A DNA stretch of 64,000 nt from DASTHG01 sp035491895 (GCA_035491895.1 DATJJY010000059.1:1-64000); one strand, 5' to 3'. Positions 16,282 through 24,871 are shown, counted from the first letter of the stretch. Numbers and translations are program-made. The notes: generated by a model from the letters alone, not told the origin.

Positions 16282-16674
16282 ATGCACCACCGCTTCAAAG
16301 GCGAGCGCACCCTGATGCGTATCTTCATCGGGGAGAGCGACAAGTATCGCGGCAAGCCGCTGTACGAGGCGCTGGTGGAGCGACTGCGCGAGAAAGGACT
16401 GGCCGGCGCGACGGTACTCCGCGGCGTGGCGGGATTCGGCGCATCGAGCACCGTGCACACGGAGAAGATCCTGCGTCTCTCGCTCGATCTCCCGATCATC
16501 GTCGAAGTCGTCGAGACGGAGGAGGCGATCCAGGCCGTCCTCCCCGACCTCGACGACATGATTGGCGGCGGGTTGATCACCCTCGAGCGCGCGCGCGTGA
16601 TCATGTATCGGCCCGGCAACGTACGCCCCAGCCAGGAGGAGCTGCACCGCATCGAAGGGCTCGAGCCGTCTTGA
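16282..16674 (+). CDS. DUF190-family protein
   Basis: 130 residues from ATG 16282 behind GGAGG. DUF190 features: LMRIFIGESDKYRGKPLYEA, AGATVLRGVAGFGASSTVHT and LDLPIIVEVVETEEAI. It is a ferredoxin-like, PII-like cytosolic protein of unproven role, often found next to or with crcB, as here. It ends the fluoride operon and is convergent with the permease gene. Confidence 0.92.
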   Translation: MHHRFKGERTLMRIFIGESDKYRGKPLYEALVERLREKGLAGATVLRGVAGFGASSTVHTEKILRLSLDLPIIVEVVETEEAIQAVLPDLDDMIGGGLITLERARVIMYRPGNVRPSQEELHRIEGLEPS

Positions 16675-16682
16675 AGCTCAGC

Positions 16683-16735
16683 GTAGGACCGCTAAGCGTC
16701 TGCGCCGCTTCGTCCCTGCCTGCGCGTCTGTCCCC
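16683..16735. repeat. Dispersed CGTCTG-type repeat encoding the permease C-terminus
   Basis: CTAAGCGTCTGCGCC and CCTGCGCGTCTGTCCCC are the same family as the 10655-10795 cluster. On the minus strand the sequence supplies the last residues (RGQTRRQGRSGADA) and the stop region of the permease gene. Confidence 0.5.
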
Positions 16736-18017
16736 TCAAGTATGTCGCGCTGATGACGTAGGCCGCCGCCATCACTCCCACCGAAATCGCGACTACTCCC
16801 GGCTGCGCGACGGCGGTTCCGACGAACAGGGCACCGTATACCCCCACGAACGCCACGGGCAGCAGCGGGTACAGCGGCGTTCGGAATGGGGCTTCCGGCT
16901 TCCTGCGTCGCGCCACTACGAGTGACAGCACGGCGATCGAGTCGATAATGAGAATCAGCGTGATCGTGAGCGCCAGCAGCTGATCGAACGTTCCGGTGAG
17001 CGCCAGGAGCGTTGCCGCGGCGCCCACCCACGCCATCGCCGCCCACGGCGTTCCTCCCTTGTTCACCTGCGCCAGGTCCGGTGGTCCGAGGCCCTCCCGC
17101 GCCAGGCCAAAGAGCACCCGCGGCGTAACGAAGATGTTGCCGTTGAGAGATGCGATTACCACGAGAAGAGAAAGCGCGACGAAGACCACTCCCGCCGCCG
17201 CGCCGAACAAGGCCGTCATCACGTCGGCGGCGACGAGCTTCGACGCGGCCACCTGGTCGAGCGGCAAAACGTGGATGTACGCCGCGTTGAGCAGCAGATA
17301 CAGCGTCGTCACGAGGGTGATGCCGCCGAGATAGATCCGCGGCAGGCTCTTCGTGGGGTCCACGACTTCTTCGGCGATCTTTCCGCCATCGAGATAGCCG
17401 TAGTAGGACCACACCACCGCTTGAAATGCGACCGCCATCGCGCCGAACAGCGCCGTGCCGTGGGGAGCGGAGGGGAGGGACGAGGTCCAACCGACACCTG
17501 AGCCGCGGGCGAAGGCAGCGAAAACCACGACGACGAGGCCGGCGATCTTCAGCGTGGTCGCGATGTTCTGTACCCAGCGACCCGACGCCACGCCCGTGAG
17601 GTTGATCGCCGTAAAGAGGACGAGCACGGCAACGCCCAGCCATTGCGCGGCGCTATCCGGCGTTCCGACCAGGCGGCCGAGATACTCGCCGCATACCACC
17701 GCGATCGCGGCGATCGCCGCGATGTAGACAACCGCTTCGACCCACCCCACGACGAAGCCGATGCGTGGCCCGAAGGCCTCGCGCGCGTAGACATACTTCC
17801 CGCCGGCCCGCGGATATCGCGTCGCCAGCTCGGCGAATATCACGCTGCCCATGAAGGCGACCACTCCGCCGAGCAGCCACGCGAAGAGGGTGAGCCCGGG
17901 GCGGCCGAGCTGGGATGCGACGCCGCCGGGCGTCCGGAAGATTCCCGAGCCGACCATGATCCCGACGACCATGGCCAGGCCGTCCCGAACGCGAAGCGAC
18001 CGTTTGAGCTCGATCAT
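16692..18017 (-). CDS. APC-superfamily amino acid permease
   Basis: 441 residues, about 12 membrane helices. The first helix has the APC signature VVGIMVGSGIFRTPG, followed by the helix-2/3 region PRAGGKYVYAREAFGPRIGF. It is a proton- or cation-coupled amino acid or amine transporter in the inner membrane; specificity cannot be read. The basic C-terminal tail is repeat-encoded. The gene lies 43 bp after the DUF4384 gene on the same strand. Confidence 0.92.
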   Translation of the reverse strand: MIELKRSLRVRDGLAMVVGIMVGSGIFRTPGGVASQLGRPGLTLFAWLLGGVVAFMGSVIFAELATRYPRAGGKYVYAREAFGPRIGFVVGWVEAVVYIAAIAAIAVVCGEYLGRLVGTPDSAAQWLGVAVLVLFTAINLTGVASGRWVQNIATTLKIAGLVVVVFAAFARGSGVGWTSSLPSAPHGTALFGAMAVAFQAVVWSYYGYLDGGKIAEEVVDPTKSLPRIYLGGITLVTTLYLLLNAAYIHVLPLDQVAASKLVAADVMTALFGAAAGVVFVALSLLVVIASLNGNIFVTPRVLFGLAREGLGPPDLAQVNKGGTPWAAMAWVGAAATLLALTGTFDQLLALTITLILIIDSIAVLSLVVARRRKPEAPFRTPLYPLLPVAFVGVYGALFVGTAVAQPGVVAISVGVMAAAYVISATYLRGQTRRQGRSGADA

Positions 18018-18060
18018 GCGAGCCCAAACGGTCGCCTCGTCGTTCAGAGGGCGCTAGTAC

Positions 18061-19308
18061 TTAGTGACGCCGCCCGCCCCCGCCATTCGACGGACGCGAG
18101 CCGCCGGACGAGCGGCTCGGCGCTGGCGCCGACCGGCCGCCACCACCACCGGATGACCTGCCGGCCGAACTCCGGCCGCCGCCACCGGACGAAGAGCTGC
18201 CTGAGCTCCGCCGTCCGCCGCCGTTGTCGCCACCGCTCGATGCGCTACCGCCGTTCGATCGCGGACGCGCCTCGGAAGGCGGCGGGGGGTCGCGGCGCGA
18301 GCTGCCGCGGTCATCCGACGGAGTGGCCGCGCGCCGCCGTGGATCGACTTGCGGCTGATCGCGCCCGCCGAACCCTGAATTGACCGGCGGTGGGTCGCTC
18401 CAGCGGACCCGTGTGCCGACCGAGGGGACGCGCTGGCGCGGCAGTACGAGCGGCGGCGGCGCTATCGGGCGCTTGAACGCGAACCCGGTGTTTGGCCGCC
18501 CGCCCCCCGGCGCGTAGTACCCCCGGCGGTAGCCGGAGCAGAAGGGATTGCCGAAGCAGCCGTACCCGTATCCGTACCCATATCCGAACGGCCGGTAGGG
18601 CCGGAAGAACGGATCGTAATAAAGGGAATCGCAGAAGAACGGATCGTACAGGAATGGATCGCAGTAGCGCCGGTAGTAGGGCGACCCGAAGTAGAAGCCG
18701 ACGGACAATCCGGGACCGTAGTAATCAGGGCCGTAATACCCGTCGTAGTAGCCGGAGTAGTACGGGCGAGACGACCCACCACCGACGGTGTAGCTCGTCA
18801 CGTCGTAATCGTAGTGCGCTGAGTCTGCCATCTGGTCGACGAGGTCCAGCAGTCCCGCCTCGGCGTCATCGCGCATCCGGTCGCTGGACAGCACCCGATA
18901 ATCCCAGTGATCGCCGCGTACGAATCGATCGTATCGGAATGGGGTTGCTGAGCGGGCCGCCAGGACGGTACCCGTGCCGCGCACGTCGTCGACAAAAAAG
19001 GTTTCGCGATCCCCGCGCCCGCGCAGCTCGAAGTCATGCCCGCCGCGCACGAAGTCGTCGTCACCCGGGTCGAGTGGAAACAGCACACGGACACGCCCGT
19101 CGGCGTCGGCCCGCAGCACCAGCAGGTAGCCGTCCTCGGCCACCCGAACGCGCACCTTGGCGCGATCGCCCTGGTAGTAGTAGCCGCTGGAATTGAGCGA
19201 GATGCGGACCGGTGGGTCATCCGCCTCCACCGTCGTCCGTGGGGCGACGGCGGGTGAAATAGCCGACCCGGTCGATGCGACCAGGACTCCGAAGAGCGCG
19301 GATATCAT
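18061..19308 (-). CDS. Secreted DUF4384 protein with Tyr/Gly-rich and Ser/Gly-rich tail
   Basis: 415 residues from ATG 19308 (GGGAGG 6 nt upstream). After a signal peptide, the DUF4384 domain (about 30-130) shows VRISLNSSGYYYQGDRAKVR and EDGYLLVLRADADGRVRVLF. Residues about 185-280 are extremely Tyr/Phe/Gly rich (repeated YY, DPF, GYGYGYGYG) with five Cys, and the C-terminal 120 residues are Pro/Arg/Ser/Gly low complexity. DUF4384 domains occur in surface or stress-associated proteins; the exact role is unknown. Confidence 0.85.
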   Translation of the reverse strand: MISALFGVLVASTGSAISPAVAPRTTVEADDPPVRISLNSSGYYYQGDRAKVRVRVAEDGYLLVLRADADGRVRVLFPLDPGDDDFVRGGHDFELRGRGDRETFFVDDVRGTGTVLAARSATPFRYDRFVRGDHWDYRVLSSDRMRDDAEAGLLDLVDQMADSAHYDYDVTSYTVGGGSSRPYYSGYYDGYYGPDYYGPGLSVGFYFGSPYYRRYCDPFLYDPFFCDSLYYDPFFRPYRPFGYGYGYGYGCFGNPFCSGYRRGYYAPGGGRPNTGFAFKRPIAPPPLVLPRQRVPSVGTRVRWSDPPPVNSGFGGRDQPQVDPRRRAATPSDDRGSSRRDPPPPSEARPRSNGGSASSGGDNGGGRRSSGSSSSGGGGRSSAGRSSGGGGGRSAPAPSRSSGGSRPSNGGGGRRH

Positions 19309-19455
19309 GCTGCCTCCCATGTCCAAACTACATCTCTGAAGCGGGATACGTCATTACTCACCTGGTCAAGAATCGCGCCGGGAGGCCTGAGCGCGTCGGG
19401 AGGCTCGCTGCGTCTCACCTGGTGGACAGTATGTTCCTTTTTCGAGGTCGACAGG

Positions 19456-19977
19456 TCACCGGCCCTTGGAATGCCACCTCCCGTCTCGCAGGTCCGCCCA
19501 GCCACGCACCTTGCCGCGCTGTTCCTCAGTGAGAACGGCCCGGGCTTTGAGTGACGCGCTGACGCGCGCCCAGTGCGCCTTCCCTGCTGCCGTCTGCAGT
19601 GCCTCGTAGCGCCGTTTCAATTGAACCGTGTCGGGGGCAGCGGCGTTCAGCCCGGCGGCGATCGCAGCCCGTTCGGTCTTGATCTGCCGCACGGCGGCCG
19701 TCATCCCCGGCTTGGCGTCGTTCTCCAGGGCGTTCAACTGCGCAACCTGTTGAGCCGACAAGCCAAGGGCGTCCTTGTGGGCGAGCAGGCGGGCGGGGTC
19801 GAACGGCATCCGCCGGCGACCACCCATTCTATTGTAATGACCGTGATGGCCTTCATGCCTGTGGCGACTGATTGCGGAATCCCGAGGGGCAAGATTCGCC
19901 GAATCCGGCTGCTGGGCGGCGACCGATGCGGCGGGAGCCGCGACGGCCAGCACTAGCACTAAGGAAAAGGGGTTCAT
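19456..19977 (-). CDS. Spy/CpxP-like periplasmic protein
   Basis: 173 residues from ATG 19977; the signal peptide ends near SVAAQQ. A His-rich stretch (SRHRHEGHHGHYN) may bind metal. The rest is helical and resembles Spy/CpxP/Zra proteins: LGLSAQQVAQLNALENDAKP, an LTEEQR box (AVLTEEQRGKV) and a central RQIKTERAAI helix. These are periplasmic chaperones or metal-stress proteins. It is divergent from the phosphatase-like gene and almost overlaps it. Confidence 0.75.
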   Translation of the reverse strand: MNPFSLVLVLAVAAPAASVAAQQPDSANLAPRDSAISRHRHEGHHGHYNRMGGRRRMPFDPARLLAHKDALGLSAQQVAQLNALENDAKPGMTAAVRQIKTERAAIAAGLNAAAPDTVQLKRRYEALQTAAGKAHWARVSASLKARAVLTEEQRGKVRGWADLRDGRWHSKGR

Positions 19978-20002
19978 GGCCGTTAGACGTTCGAAGGGGA
20001 GG

Positions 20003-20491
20003 ATGTTAAGTATTGCAGCCGTGAGTGCACTGTTCGATGCCATCGCCGGGGTGCCCAATGCCAGCGAGCCCGTTCCGGGCCTCGTGACGGGCGGCCAGCC
20101 CTCGCCCCAGCATCTCGCCGCCTTGAAGCAGGCGGGTTGCGAGCTGATCCTGGACTGCCGCGATCCGATGGAGCCCCGCCCGCTTTCGGAGCCGGACGAA
20201 GTGGCGCGGGCTGGAATGGATTACGTCGTCATTCCGGTCGGGCATACGCGTGGAGAGGACGAGACGCTGCGGCGCATCCAGGAGGTGCTGTCGGCGAACG
20301 TGGGCAAACGGAAGGTGTTTTATCACTGCGCGAGCGGGAACAGGGTCGGAGCGACGCTGATACCCTACCTCATGCTGGAGCAGGAATTCACGGAAGAGGA
20401 TGCAGTGAACGCTGCCATGAGGGCGGGGGCGCGCAACGCCGAGCTGATCGAATGGTCCTTGGAGTTCGTGAAAAACAAACTAGATGGGTAG
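20003..20491 (+). CDS. DUF442/beta-lactamase-hydrolase-like phosphatase
   Basis: 162 residues if ATG 20003 is used; the frame allows ATG 19976 (which would touch the divergent Spy-like start) or GTG 20021. The family N-terminus VPGLVTGGQPSPQHLAALKQ is present, and the phosphatase P-loop is HCASGNRVGA, a C-x5-R motif. The fold is the dual-specificity phosphatase type; relatives include the sulfur-linked DUF442 proteins. Cytosolic, substrate unknown. Confidence 0.85.
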   Translation: MLSIAAVSALFDAIAGVPNASEPVPGLVTGGQPSPQHLAALKQAGCELILDCRDPMEPRPLSEPDEVARAGMDYVVIPVGHTRGEDETLRRIQEVLSANVGKRKVFYHCASGNRVGATLIPYLMLEQEFTEEDAVNAAMRAGARNAELIEWSLEFVKNKLDG

Positions 20492-20884
20492 CTAGGGCTT
20501 AGGTTCCTCTCTGCCACCGGCGTATCTGTGCCAGTACATTCTCATCTCACTGATCTTCCCATCTTTTGTCTCACAGAAAATCGCGCCGCGGGCGTCGACC
20601 CATTCTCCACTGCGGCGCCGCCGGAAGGTGCAGCGAAACTCGGTAGCGAACCAAGGCCCGACTTCGAATATTTCACCGGAGCGGAACGACACCTCTGCCT
20701 GCGTCGAAGGAAGATCCTGCCAATAGGCGCGGATGGCGCCGATGCCGACGTCCTTGCGGCTGAACGGGGTCTCGACGAACACCGCGTCTGGCGTGAAAAC
20801 CGAAACCAGGCCGTCGATGTCGGCCGCCTGCCACGCGTTGCCGAAGCTGTCGATGAGCTCGCGATACAGCGGGGTGGCCGTCAT
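20492..20884 (-). CDS. SnoaL-like/NTF2-like protein
   Basis: 130 residues from ATG 20884. Typical SnoaL-like order: a start helix (YRELIDSFGNAWQAADIDGL), VSVFTPDAVFVETPF, IRAYWQDLP, then strands ending in GKISEMRMYWHRYAG. It may be a polyketide-cyclase-like enzyme or a ligand-binding protein. A TATATT-N8-ATG context supports 20884 over ATG 20905. It ends 1 bp after the phosphatase gene, convergent. Confidence 0.85.
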   Translation of the reverse strand: MTATPLYRELIDSFGNAWQAADIDGLVSVFTPDAVFVETPFSRKDVGIGAIRAYWQDLPSTQAEVSFRSGEIFEVGPWFATEFRCTFRRRRSGEWVDARGAIFCETKDGKISEMRMYWHRYAGGREEPKP

Positions 20885-20898
20885 GGGCGGCAAATATA
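20885..20898 (-). promoter_or_regulatory. Leaderless-type -10 element before the SnoaL-like gene
   Basis: On the minus strand TATATT (20893-20898), 8 nt (TGCCGCCC), then ATG 20884. Confidence 0.5.
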
Positions 20899-20986
20899 CA
20901 GACATCCGGAACCCGTCGCGGCGACGTACGTAGAACGGAGTGTCCCGTTGGGGGACGCTCATCACGCCATGAGGAGGAACTCGACC

Positions 20987-21364
20987 ATGTTGAAGCGTAT
21001 GCTGGCCTCGACTGCCGTGCTGGCGCTCTTCGCCCTGCCGCTCCGGGCACAGGCCGCCGCCGGCGGCGGTGGTGACCAGGTGACCCTCACGGGTCAGGTC
21101 ATCGACGTCAACTGCTACACGACGCATCAGCTCTCCGGCGAGAAGCACAAGAACTGCGCGACCGCCTGCGCGAACAAGGGCGTCTCGCTGGCGATTCTCA
21201 CGACGGACGGCACGATTTACATGCCGGTGAGCTCCAAGCCCGGCGACCCGCAGAATTCGCGTCTGCTCTCGTTCGTCGAAGGAAAGGTGAAGGTGACCGG
21301 CACGCATCGTATGGCGAGCGGTCTTCACACCATCGAGATCGCGACGATCGAGGCCGCGAGCTGA
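20987..21364 (+). CDS. Small secreted protein of unknown function
   Basis: 125 residues from ATG 20987, with GAGGAGG upstream. It has a clear signal peptide (LASTAVLALFALPLRAQA). The mature part looks like a small beta-barrel: VTLTGQVIDVNCYTTHQLSG, then KNCATACANKGVSLAIL, with three Cys (VNC, KNC, TAC) that could bind metal or form a disulfide. VKVTGTHRMASGLHTIEIAT ends it. I do not recognise a named family. The propeller-thioredoxin gene starts 5 bp downstream and is probably co-transcribed. Confidence 0.75.
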   Translation: MLKRMLASTAVLALFALPLRAQAAAGGGGDQVTLTGQVIDVNCYTTHQLSGEKHKNCATACANKGVSLAILTTDGTIYMPVSSKPGDPQNSRLLSFVEGKVKVTGTHRMASGLHTIEIATIEAAS

Positions 21365-21369
21365 GGTCG

Positions 21370-23553
21370 ATGCGTCACGCGCTGGGCGCCGCGCTCGGGG
21401 TCTTGGCGGCGGCGTCCGCCTGCCGCAGCGACGGCGGGGCGCCCGGCGGCTTCACTCTCCTCTTCTTCAATCATTCTCCCGCAGCCGTGGTCGGCGGCCG
21501 CTCGTGGGCCCCCGATCCCGATAACAGCCGCCTCCTGGCGTTCGACCGCGCGTTGCGACCGGTCCGAACGCTCGAGGGTCCGGCGATCGCGCTCCCGATG
21601 AGCGTCGCGCCGTTGGGCGGCGACTTGCTCGTCAGCGAGGAGGCCGGCGACGGCGTCGTGCTCGACACCGCCGGAAACCAGCTGCGCGAATGGGCGAGCC
21701 CCGCACCGTTCGCCGTCGCGCAGTACAGCGCGGCCGGTGGGCACATCGTGGCGACCCGTTCTCCCTACCGCATACCGTCGCTCGCCACGGAGCCCTCCGA
21801 TGCGCCGCTCGTCCAGCTGCTCGACTCCCTGGGGCGGCCGGTCGATCGCCTGGCGACGATTCACGTGCCCGCCACACCGTTTCTGACCGGGATCACGAAC
21901 GCCGGGCCGGCGGTGCTCGACAGGAGTGGCGCGGTCTATTACGCCCCGCTGGTGCGGGATGAGATCGTGAAGTATGACCGGAGTGGGATGCGTCGCTGGG
22001 TCACGCGTCGCGGGCTGTACCCCAAGGAAACAGATCCCGTCTATCTCCCGGCGCGGGGACGCGAGCTGAAGGTCGACGAGGCGATCGTCAACGTCGCCCT
22101 CGTTCTCGGACCCGACGGCCGGCTCTACGTGCTGGGCGCCGATGACTCGGCGGCCACGAAACTGCGAGTCGACGTGCTCGACACGGCGAGCGGGACGATC
22201 GTCGAGACCCGCCACCTCGGCGCGCGCGAGACCGCGGTGGCACTGGACGAGCGGGGCCGGCTCGCGACGTTCGATGCGGACACGATCTCCGCGCGAGCGC
22301 GGAGCGGTGGGCGGGAGCCGTTCGCGCCCGCCTTCGCGCTGCCGGACACCGGTGGGGACACCGTTACCCTCGCCCGCTTCGCCGGGCGGGTCACACTCGT
22401 CGATTTCTGGGCCAGCTGGTGCGATCCGTGCCGCGAGGAATTCCCGCACATGGCCGACTTGTATGTCCGATACCAACGCGGCGATTTCGACATCGTGGCG
22501 ATCTCGGACGACGTCGATCGTGCCAAGATGCTCGCCTTCGTGCGACAGTACCGGCCACCGTTCACCGTACTCGCCGGCCGTGGCCGGATGAAACAGACGT
22601 ATCACTACCGGGGGCTGCCGTACTCCGTGCTGTTGGATCGGAGCGGCCGAGTGATCGACCGCTACTTCGGCTTCGGAGGGCAGGCGGAATTCGAGCGACT
22701 CGCCGTCACCATATCCAAGGAGATCGCGGCGGCGACGGCAGGCGAGGCCGGGCCCGCAGAGGGTTCGTCGGTCGAGCTCGTCGGCGCGGGCGACATCGCC
22801 GACTGCGACTCGACGGGTGACGAGCAGACGGCAGCGCTGCTCGACCGTATCCCCGGGACCGTGTTCACGGCCGGGGACAACGCGTACAGTGCCGGTGCGG
22901 ACTCGGATTTCACCCGTTGTTACGAGCCGAGCTGGGGCCGGCACCGGTCGCGCACCCGCCCATCGCCGGGGAACCACGATTTTCGCACCTCCCGCGCGGC
23001 ACCCTATTACCGCTACTTCGGCGCATTGGCGGGTGAGGCGGGTCGCGGCTACTACAGCTATGAGGTTGGCTCCTGGCACGTGATTTCGCTCAACAGCAAC
23101 ATCAGCATGCGCTCCGGCTCACTGCAGGAGCAGTGGCTGCGGCATGACCTGGCCGCACACCCGGCGAGCTGCGTACTCGCCTACTGGCACCAGCCGCGGT
23201 TCAGCTCCGGCACCGAGCATGGCAGCGATCAGCGCACCCAGCCGCTCTGGCAGGCGCTGTACGATTTCAACGCGGAGGTAGTGCTCGCCGGGCATGAACA
23301 CAACTACGAACGATTCGGGCCGCAGACACCGACGGGGGCCGCGGATCCGGCTCGTGGCATTCGGGAGTTCGTGGTAGGGACGGGCGGCGCGGAGCACTAC
23401 TCCTTCGGTCCGCCACTTCCCAATAGCGAGGCGCGCAACGGCGACACGTGGGGCGTGTTGAAGCTGACGCTCCAGCCCGAGGGTTATCAGTGGCAGTTCA
23501 TCCCCGTCGCCGGGATGACTTACAGCGACTCCGGCAGCGGCCGTTGCCACTAG
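21370..23553 (+). CDS. Lipoprotein fusing beta-propeller, TlpA-like thioredoxin and metallophosphoesterase
   Basis: 727 residues. The N-terminus has a lipobox-like LAAASAC (about residue 18). Residues about 25-310 are propeller-like blades (SRLLAFDRALRPVRTLEG, GVVLDTAGNQLREWA, DEIVKYDRSGMRRWVTRRG). Residues about 315-455 are a TlpA/ResA-type thioredoxin with the redox motif WASWCDPCREEFP and GLPYSVLLDRSG. Residues about 470-725 are a calcineurin-like phosphoesterase with every metal motif: GAGDIAD, FTAGDNAY, SPGNHDF, YWHQP and LAGHEHNYE. All parts are in one uninterrupted frame. Probably periplasmic or surface-exposed; the combined role is unknown. Confidence 0.88.
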   Translation: MRHALGAALGVLAAASACRSDGGAPGGFTLLFFNHSPAAVVGGRSWAPDPDNSRLLAFDRALRPVRTLEGPAIALPMSVAPLGGDLLVSEEAGDGVVLDTAGNQLREWASPAPFAVAQYSAAGGHIVATRSPYRIPSLATEPSDAPLVQLLDSLGRPVDRLATIHVPATPFLTGITNAGPAVLDRSGAVYYAPLVRDEIVKYDRSGMRRWVTRRGLYPKETDPVYLPARGRELKVDEAIVNVALVLGPDGRLYVLGADDSAATKLRVDVLDTASGTIVETRHLGARETAVALDERGRLATFDADTISARARSGGREPFAPAFALPDTGGDTVTLARFAGRVTLVDFWASWCDPCREEFPHMADLYVRYQRGDFDIVAISDDVDRAKMLAFVRQYRPPFTVLAGRGRMKQTYHYRGLPYSVLLDRSGRVIDRYFGFGGQAEFERLAVTISKEIAAATAGEAGPAEGSSVELVGAGDIADCDSTGDEQTAALLDRIPGTVFTAGDNAYSAGADSDFTRCYEPSWGRHRSRTRPSPGNHDFRTSRAAPYYRYFGALAGEAGRGYYSYEVGSWHVISLNSNISMRSGSLQEQWLRHDLAAHPASCVLAYWHQPRFSSGTEHGSDQRTQPLWQALYDFNAEVVLAGHEHNYERFGPQTPTGAADPARGIREFVVGTGGAEHYSFGPPLPNSEARNGDTWGVLKLTLQPEGYQWQFIPVAGMTYSDSGSGRCH

Positions 23554-23556
23554 GCT

Positions 23557-24009
23557 TCACTCGCTCGGCCGCCCCTCGAGATCGAAGGTCAGGAATCGCG
23601 CGCGACCGTTGAGACGCATCTGGACTTCGAACAGGATGACGTCACCACGGGTCACCCGCTCGGCTCCCACCAATTTGCCGCCCGCCACCTGGCGCTCCGC
23701 CGCGGCGCGCACCGCCCCGGGGACCGAGTCCACGGGTACGACCTCCTCGATTTCCTGCACACTACCGGCCGCGCTGTAGATCAGGTCGCGTCGCGTCGGG
23801 CCATCACGACTCTCGATTTCGTAGACCACCTTGCCCTGCCGGCGCTCTTTGCTGGCGTTGAGAATCACGGCGCGGGGGTACGCCTGTCGGAACGCGCTCA
23901 CGACCGGCTGTGGCAGCGAGTCCTGCCCTGCCAGCGGGACGACGGGGCCGGCCGTCACGAGCCCGGCCCAGACCACCAGCCGAAGACACCGCACGCGAAC
24001 CTCCCGCAA
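23557..24009 (-). CDS. Secreted PepSY-like protein
   Basis: 150 residues with a signal peptide ending near PLAGQD. Two PepSY/BLIP-like repeats: VVSAFRQAYPRAVILNASKE with KVVYEIESRDG, and VRAAAERQVAGGKLVGAERV with VILFEVQMRLNGRARFLTFD. Such domains are small periplasmic inhibitor or sensor modules. It is last of a five-gene minus-strand run; the start abuts the stop of the upstream gene. Confidence 0.75.
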   Translation of the reverse strand: MREVRVRCLRLVVWAGLVTAGPVVPLAGQDSLPQPVVSAFRQAYPRAVILNASKERRQGKVVYEIESRDGPTRRDLIYSAAGSVQEIEEVVPVDSVPGAVRAAAERQVAGGKLVGAERVTRGDVILFEVQMRLNGRARFLTFDLEGRPSE

Positions 24010-24870
24010 TCAGAACGCGAACATCACGCCCACTTCGGGCGCAATGTCCGTCGCATTGGGGGTGAATCCCCACCCATTGTTCATCTTCAGCGTCGCGTTG
24101 CGAGCAAAGTGCCACTGGATCTCGGTAAGCAGTGATATTTCATCGATCTGTGTGCCCTCGATGGCCGTGATGACCCGCCATGCCGGCGACAGCTGCCGCA
24201 TGTACTCGATCGCGTATTCCCCGGCGTCGATCTGCCGCGCCTCACGGGCGTATTCTGCGCTGGCGCGTAACGTGATCGTCCCCCAGCGATAGCCGCGGGT
24301 CAACCCGACTCCGGCGCTGAACTCCCAGTCCTGGGTTCCGATGATGTGCTTCGTCCGTTGCAAGGGGAGGACGGTCTCGAAGAACGTGTAGAGCTCCGGC
24401 CGGGATTCCGTCTCGCGCTGGAAGCGCCAGCGAATCTGCCCCTCGACGTCCCCAAGGCCCGATTCCCGGAACCGCGTCGGCACCGTCGCCGAATCCGCCG
24501 CGGACTTGCGCAGCTCCGCAGTGATCACCGCCGATTCGAACTCGACGGCAAGATCCTGGGAGATGCCGTACGCGAAAAACAGGATGCCCTCGGATGCCCG
24601 GAAGCGTCCCCGGTAGTCCTGGTTGAGACCATACCCCAGCTCGCTCGGCTTGTATTCGAGGTTGTGGTCGGCGTACCACTCGAAAAAAGGATACACGAGC
24701 AGCTCGCCATCCCGGACGTACGTGCCGAGCATGGACATACGAACGCCGGTTCCGCGGTCGCGCAGGTATGGCGGGAGGTCTTGGGCTTGTATCGGGGCGA
24801 GGAAGGGAACCACAGCGAGCGCAACGACGAGTCCAGCGAACAGCCGGGTCTCGTGGCCGGCCCGTGTCAT
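24010..24870 (-). CDS. Putative outer-membrane beta-barrel protein
   Basis: 286 residues from ATG 24870 behind GGAGGAG. It has a signal peptide (LFAGLVVALAVVPFLAPIQA) and alternating amphipathic strands ending in APEVGVMFAF, with a terminal Phe as in outer-membrane barrels. There is no clear named family; it resembles transporter-like or MetA-pathway-of-phenol-degradation-type barrels. The Shine-Dalgarno is supplied by the end of the preceding small gene. Confidence 0.75.
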   Translation of the reverse strand: MTRAGHETRLFAGLVVALAVVPFLAPIQAQDLPPYLRDRGTGVRMSMLGTYVRDGELLVYPFFEWYADHNLEYKPSELGYGLNQDYRGRFRASEGILFFAYGISQDLAVEFESAVITAELRKSAADSATVPTRFRESGLGDVEGQIRWRFQRETESRPELYTFFETVLPLQRTKHIIGTQDWEFSAGVGLTRGYRWGTITLRASAEYAREARQIDAGEYAIEYMRQLSPAWRVITAIEGTQIDEISLLTEIQWHFARNATLKMNNGWGFTPNATDIAPEVGVMFAF

Positions 24871-24871
24871 A

